Shown here piece after piece: positions 61,452 through 64,000 of a stretch of 64,000 bases of DNA. The notes under the pieces were generated by a model that did not search any database, was not told the origin of the DNA, and saw nothing but the letters and a program-made list of their open reading frames with translations. Origin of the DNA: Crocinitomicaceae bacterium (lineage in GTDB: Bacteria > Bacteroidota > Bacteroidia > Flavobacteriales_D > Crocinitomicaceae); assembly GCA_024643725.1 (NCBI GenBank), contig JAHEMJ010000014.1, positions 62,001-126,000 of the forward strand, given 5' to 3'. The stretch's first letter is position 1. Each line of letters begins with the position of its first letter. A program made the translations under genes and the position numbers.

Positions 61452-61718
61452 ATGAAAAGAATCAATCTTCTTATATGCCTTATCGGATTTTCCACGATGT
61501 TGCATGCCCAACTATCGATGGATATAGAAACCGGATTCATCAAAGTAAATAGCAATGACGCCGGTAGTTCGTGGAAAAATAGTTTGGGAGATTTAAATGG
61601 ATTGGAAGGCACTTTACTATTATGGGATGTTTTATACTGCTTTTGGTTGTTTTTTGGTGTCATGAACTCTTTTTTTAATCATTGTTTTTATTTTATACGA
61701 GTTACATTTTCACTATGA
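61452..61718 (+). pseudogene. Truncated exported-protein ORF (probable remnant)
   Basis: The first ~38 codons look like a genuine exported protein: signal peptide MKRINLLICLIGFSTMLHAQ followed by LSMDIETGFIKVNSND, similar in style to the N-termini of Bacteroidota outer-membrane porin-like proteins. After that the frame turns into a cysteine- and phenylalanine-rich stretch (LLLWDVLYCFWLFFGVMNSF) without family character and stops after 88 residues, overlapping the next ATG (ATGA). Other frames do not restore a barrel. I read it as the 5' remnant of a deleted gene; a genuine short secreted peptide cannot be excluded. Confidence 0.5.
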
Positions 61719-62020
61719 GCAACTGGTCCGAAAACAACAATGAATTAACGAAAACCTTTGAATTCAACACTTTCATGGAAACGATGAATTGGATGGTGAA
61801 AGCGAGTGTAGAAATAGAGAAGCTAAACCATCATCCAACCTGGACCAATGAATACAACAAAGTGCACGTATGTTTAACGACACACGATGAGGGGAATATG
61901 ATTATGCATAAGGATAGAGCTCGCTCAGGCTTTGGATACGATAGAATAAAAAGGATCGAACTAAGGGGTGCCAACTTAACCAGTTTCAGATATCGTTCAT
62001 ATACATTCGCCGGTAAATGA
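61715..62020 (+). pseudogene. Pterin-4a-carbinolamine dehydratase gene with a 2-nt frameshift near its 3' end
   Basis: The frame from the ATG at 61715 encodes MSNWSENNNELTKTFEFNTF and the family signature EKLNHHPTWTNEYNKVHVCLTTHD with its active-site histidine pair, plus the late His in THD. The enzyme dehydrates 4a-hydroxytetrahydrobiopterin, regenerating the pterin cofactor of aromatic amino acid hydroxylases. After KDR (codons 66-68) the family requires xLAxxID. The current frame instead gives ARSGFGYDRIKRIELRG and runs to 62020 (101 residues). In the +1 frame, ELAQALDTIE followed by TAA (61947-61949) restores the family C-terminus exactly. Losing two bases from a GAGAG at about 61916-61919 explains this. 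Intact length would be 78 residues. Confidence 0.85.
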
Positions 62021-62326
62021 AAAAGGATGAATTGTTAGTTAGACCTGTTTAATTTTTATCCATGACACTTTAAAGTCATCACTATAACAGGTGGCATTTT
62101 CGGTGTGACAGTAAAAAAATTCAAGTTTTTTTGAGCATTTTTTGTCTTCAATTATTTTATGTTTAAAAGAAATAATCTAAAATAATTCAGACCACAAATG
62201 AATCAAACAAAATAAATAATTATTTTCGAGTTCATATGGAATAAGAACGAAGAAACACTCTAATGAAAAGAAGCTTTATTGCTTCTCATTTTGGGAAATA
62301 CAAACTATTTTATTAATTCTAATATC
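62021..62326. other. A+T-rich non-coding gap
   Basis: About 306 bases without a supportable gene on either strand. It contains an inverted repeat around 62063-62078 (TGACACTTTAAAGTCA, with the core ACTTTAAAGT palindromic), several A/T runs, and an imperfect hairpin AGAAGC-TTTATT-GCTTCT at about 62267-62284, ahead of the next gene. No tRNA or terminator with a clean T-tract is seen. No exact TAnnTTTG element precedes the downstream ATG. Confidence 0.6.
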
Positions 62327-63826
62327 ATGAAATCTTTAATATTATTAGTGACAATATTCAGCGCCTTTTCGCTCTTCAGTCAAATTAAAACTGCGGAAAA
62401 ACGAATTGAAATCGAGTTGAAAGACGGTTTTCACGGTGAAAGAGTATACGAATTTGATGAAAATGGTTTTGTCATTGCCAGTAAATCTGAAAAATCTGAA
62501 ACTGATGAGATACAGTTTCGTTATCAGCGTTATTCAACGGATTTAGTTTTTTTGGATGAAAAATACTCCTCCATACCGGTAGGGTACCATGAAATAATTA
62601 ACTACGTAGATGAAGATTTTATTTACACCCTGTTTATGGACCGATTAGGTAAAATAATTATGAATCAATTCAACGCAAAAACGGCTGAAATAAGAAGCAC
62701 CATAGGAGACTTAAACAATAATACAGGAATTAAATTCTTACGAGCGTACAAAGATCATGTAGTGATCATTTATGTTAATAGAAAAGGTTGGTTCATGTAT
62801 AATCTTAATCTTTTATCCGGCGAAGGAAATATTAAACCTATCATCATTGAAGGAGTGAAGCCAAATAGAATTGAGGTAAAAAATCTTCAATTCGTATTAG
62901 AAACTGAATCTTTTTATATTTCAATGAACGGTGTTATCTCGAAAAAAATCAAATGTTTCTTGGGTCAATATAACTTGAACAGTGAAGAAGTTGGTATGAG
63001 GACGATAGATCAGGATACTGATAAAAATTTTATTTCCACTTCGGTCGCAGCTCTTGACAAGAAAGACATAATAATTTCTGGCACTTATGCAAATCGTTAT
63101 TCTACTTTCAGCACAGGCATATATATAACCACAATGATAGACGAAGAGCTACAAAGTCCTAACTTTTATAGTTATGTCGACTTAGATGGTTTCCTTTCCT
63201 ATTTACCAGAGTCCCAACAAAAACGAATTGAAAATAAAAAAGAACGACTAGAGGATAAAGGGAAAGATTTAGAAATATCATACAATATTGCCATGCATAA
63301 TATTGTACGTTGTAATGAGGATTATCTTTTTATAGGTGAGGCTTATTATCCGACTTATCATCAGGAAACAACAACAAAGACGGTAAATGGAACAACAAGC
63401 ACTCAATATAAACAAGTTTTTGATGGGTATCAGTATACGCATGCTGTAATTGCTAAATTTAATAAAAAGGGAGAATTACTTTGGAGTCAATGTTTCAAAT
63501 TGAATCCAAATGAGAAACCCAAATATGTTGAAAGATACATTCGAATTGCTGGCCAAAAACAAAATTCGATTAAACTTGTTTTTGCTATTGGAAGTCAAAT
63601 TTTCGGAAAGGAATTTGATTTTGATGGGAATATCATTTCAGAGGAAACAGCTGAAATAAATGGTTTATCAGAAAATGATGACGTGAAATCATCAAACTCA
63701 AAAATTGTCTATTGGTATGACCAATATTTTTTATCATACGGTTATCAACGTATTAAAAATAAAATAGATAGTGATACCAAACGAAATCGCCAGGTAATTT
63801 TTGTCAATAAAATTAAATTCGAGTAA
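62327..63826 (+). CDS. Secreted protein of unknown function
   Basis: A 499-residue protein with a signal peptide (MKSLILLVTIFSAFSLFSQ), which fixes the start at 62327 rather than the TTG at 62279. The mature part is rich in Ile, Asn, Lys and Tyr, with recurring beta-strand patterns (DHVVIIYVNRKGWFMYNLNLLSG, YAFIAKFNKKGELLWSQCF-like segments). The HAVIAKFNKKGELLW stretch resembles a blade of PQQ- or NHL-like beta-propellers. It has no T9SS tail of either type and no membrane anchor. Base composition is clearly more A+T-rich than the rest of the window. I recognise no family; the role is unknown. Confidence 0.75.
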   Translation: MKSLILLVTIFSAFSLFSQIKTAEKRIEIELKDGFHGERVYEFDENGFVIASKSEKSETDEIQFRYQRYSTDLVFLDEKYSSIPVGYHEIINYVDEDFIYTLFMDRLGKIIMNQFNAKTAEIRSTIGDLNNNTGIKFLRAYKDHVVIIYVNRKGWFMYNLNLLSGEGNIKPIIIEGVKPNRIEVKNLQFVLETESFYISMNGVISKKIKCFLGQYNLNSEEVGMRTIDQDTDKNFISTSVAALDKKDIIISGTYANRYSTFSTGIYITTMIDEELQSPNFYSYVDLDGFLSYLPESQQKRIENKKERLEDKGKDLEISYNIAMHNIVRCNEDYLFIGEAYYPTYHQETTTKTVNGTTSTQYKQVFDGYQYTHAVIAKFNKKGELLWSQCFKLNPNEKPKYVERYIRIAGQKQNSIKLVFAIGSQIFGKEFDFDGNIISEETAEINGLSENDDVKSSNSKIVYWYDQYFLSYGYQRIKNKIDSDTKRNRQVIFVNKIKFE

Positions 63827-64000
63827 ACTCTAAAAAAGATACTATGTGAGTAAATTCAATCAATGAATTCAAAAAAAGTTTTGACCCGTTTTTAGTTTTT
63901 TATTGTTTCGAAAGAAGTTACTCCTTTTTCAAAATTTTGACCCAGAATCACCTTGAATTTATATTAATTCTACCGATGACAATTTTAAAGTCGTGGGAAT
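63827..64000. other. A+T-rich intergenic edge
   Basis: No complete gene. TTTTGACCC occurs twice (63879-63887 and 63935-63943). The last 24 bases could begin an ORF (ATG at 63977, MTILKSWE) that runs off the window; there is too little to call it a gene. Confidence 0.4.

Noticed and set aside
62062..62082. Similarity between ATGACACTTTAAAGTC (62062) and ATGACAATTTTAAAGTC (63977), which could be direct repeats flanking an inserted element
   Set aside because: The two differ by an insertion and substitutions, the flanks do not extend the match, and short A/T-rich matches are expected here.
63879..63943. TTTTGACCC occurring twice 56 bp apart
   Set aside because: Only nine bases long, in A/T-rich sequence, with no gene or terminator context to give it meaning.

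Overview
The window comes from a member of the Bacteroidota, most likely order Flavobacteriales and plausibly a Fluviicola/Crocinitomicaceae-like bacterium. Evidence: three secreted proteins carry type IX secretion (T9SS) sorting tails (one type A, two type B). The S46 dipeptidyl peptidase, the DUF4783 and DUF4292 proteins, and the clusters rnpA-S41 peptidase and dut-nucleotidyltransferase-TPR-DUF4292-EnvC are typical of the phylum. Shine-Dalgarno sequences are absent ahead of almost every gene, while the Bacteroidota -7 promoter element TAnnTTTG lies just upstream of many first genes. Nearly all of the window is coding; I see no rRNA, tRNA, CRISPR array, insertion sequence or prophage.

Layout. 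1-3.8 kb, minus strand: ribF, a secreted LRR protein, a membrane protein, a small unknown, rnpA and an S41 peptidase cut by the window edge. 3.9-8.4 kb: a DPP11-like S46 peptidase, a processive family 2 glycosyltransferase with an unusual N-terminal beta-sandwich domain, and a DUF4783 protein. 8.6-14.4 kb: cysS, a DUF3050 protein, aspS and an ALDH7-type aldehyde dehydrogenase closed by a clear bidirectional terminator. 14.5-18.2 kb: a 1240-residue T9SS type A repeat protein. 18.3-27.3 kb: housekeeping (CvpA, tadA, recO, a TonB-dependent receptor, a secreted thioredoxin, recX, rng, a 30-residue basic protein, HU, mutY). 27.3-34.5 kb: pepA-pdxA and the fatty-acid initiation operon yceD-rpmF-plsX-fabH-accB-accC.

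34.6-49.9 kb is the most distinctive part: a 2857-residue SprB-like adhesin with 19 tandem ~77-residue units, directly followed by a shorter paralogue. Both end in the type B gliding/T9SS tail. They are followed on the same strand by a Wzx-type flippase, a Wzz-type chain-length regulator and a Wzy/WaaL-type polymerase or ligase. No glycosyltransferase and no PorP/SprF partner is linked. 49.9-55.1 kb, minus strand, is a tightly overlapping envelope operon (dut, sugar nucleotidyltransferase, TPR lipoprotein, DUF4292 lipoprotein, EnvC-like protein). 55.3-61.3 kb holds serS, a very large predicted outer-membrane barrel and dxr. 61.3-64 kb looks degraded and A+T-rich: a truncated secreted ORF, a pterin carbinolamine dehydratase gene with a 2-nt frameshift, and an orphan secreted protein.

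Functionally the window combines information processing and core lipid/cofactor metabolism with cell-surface construction (T9SS cargo, polysaccharide export, peptidoglycan remodelling). I found no candidate for an entirely new defence or mobile system. The most unusual items are the giant adhesin pair with its linked polysaccharide genes, the glycosyltransferase fusion, the 30-residue basic protein, a transcription terminator embedded inside recX, and the frameshifted dehydratase.
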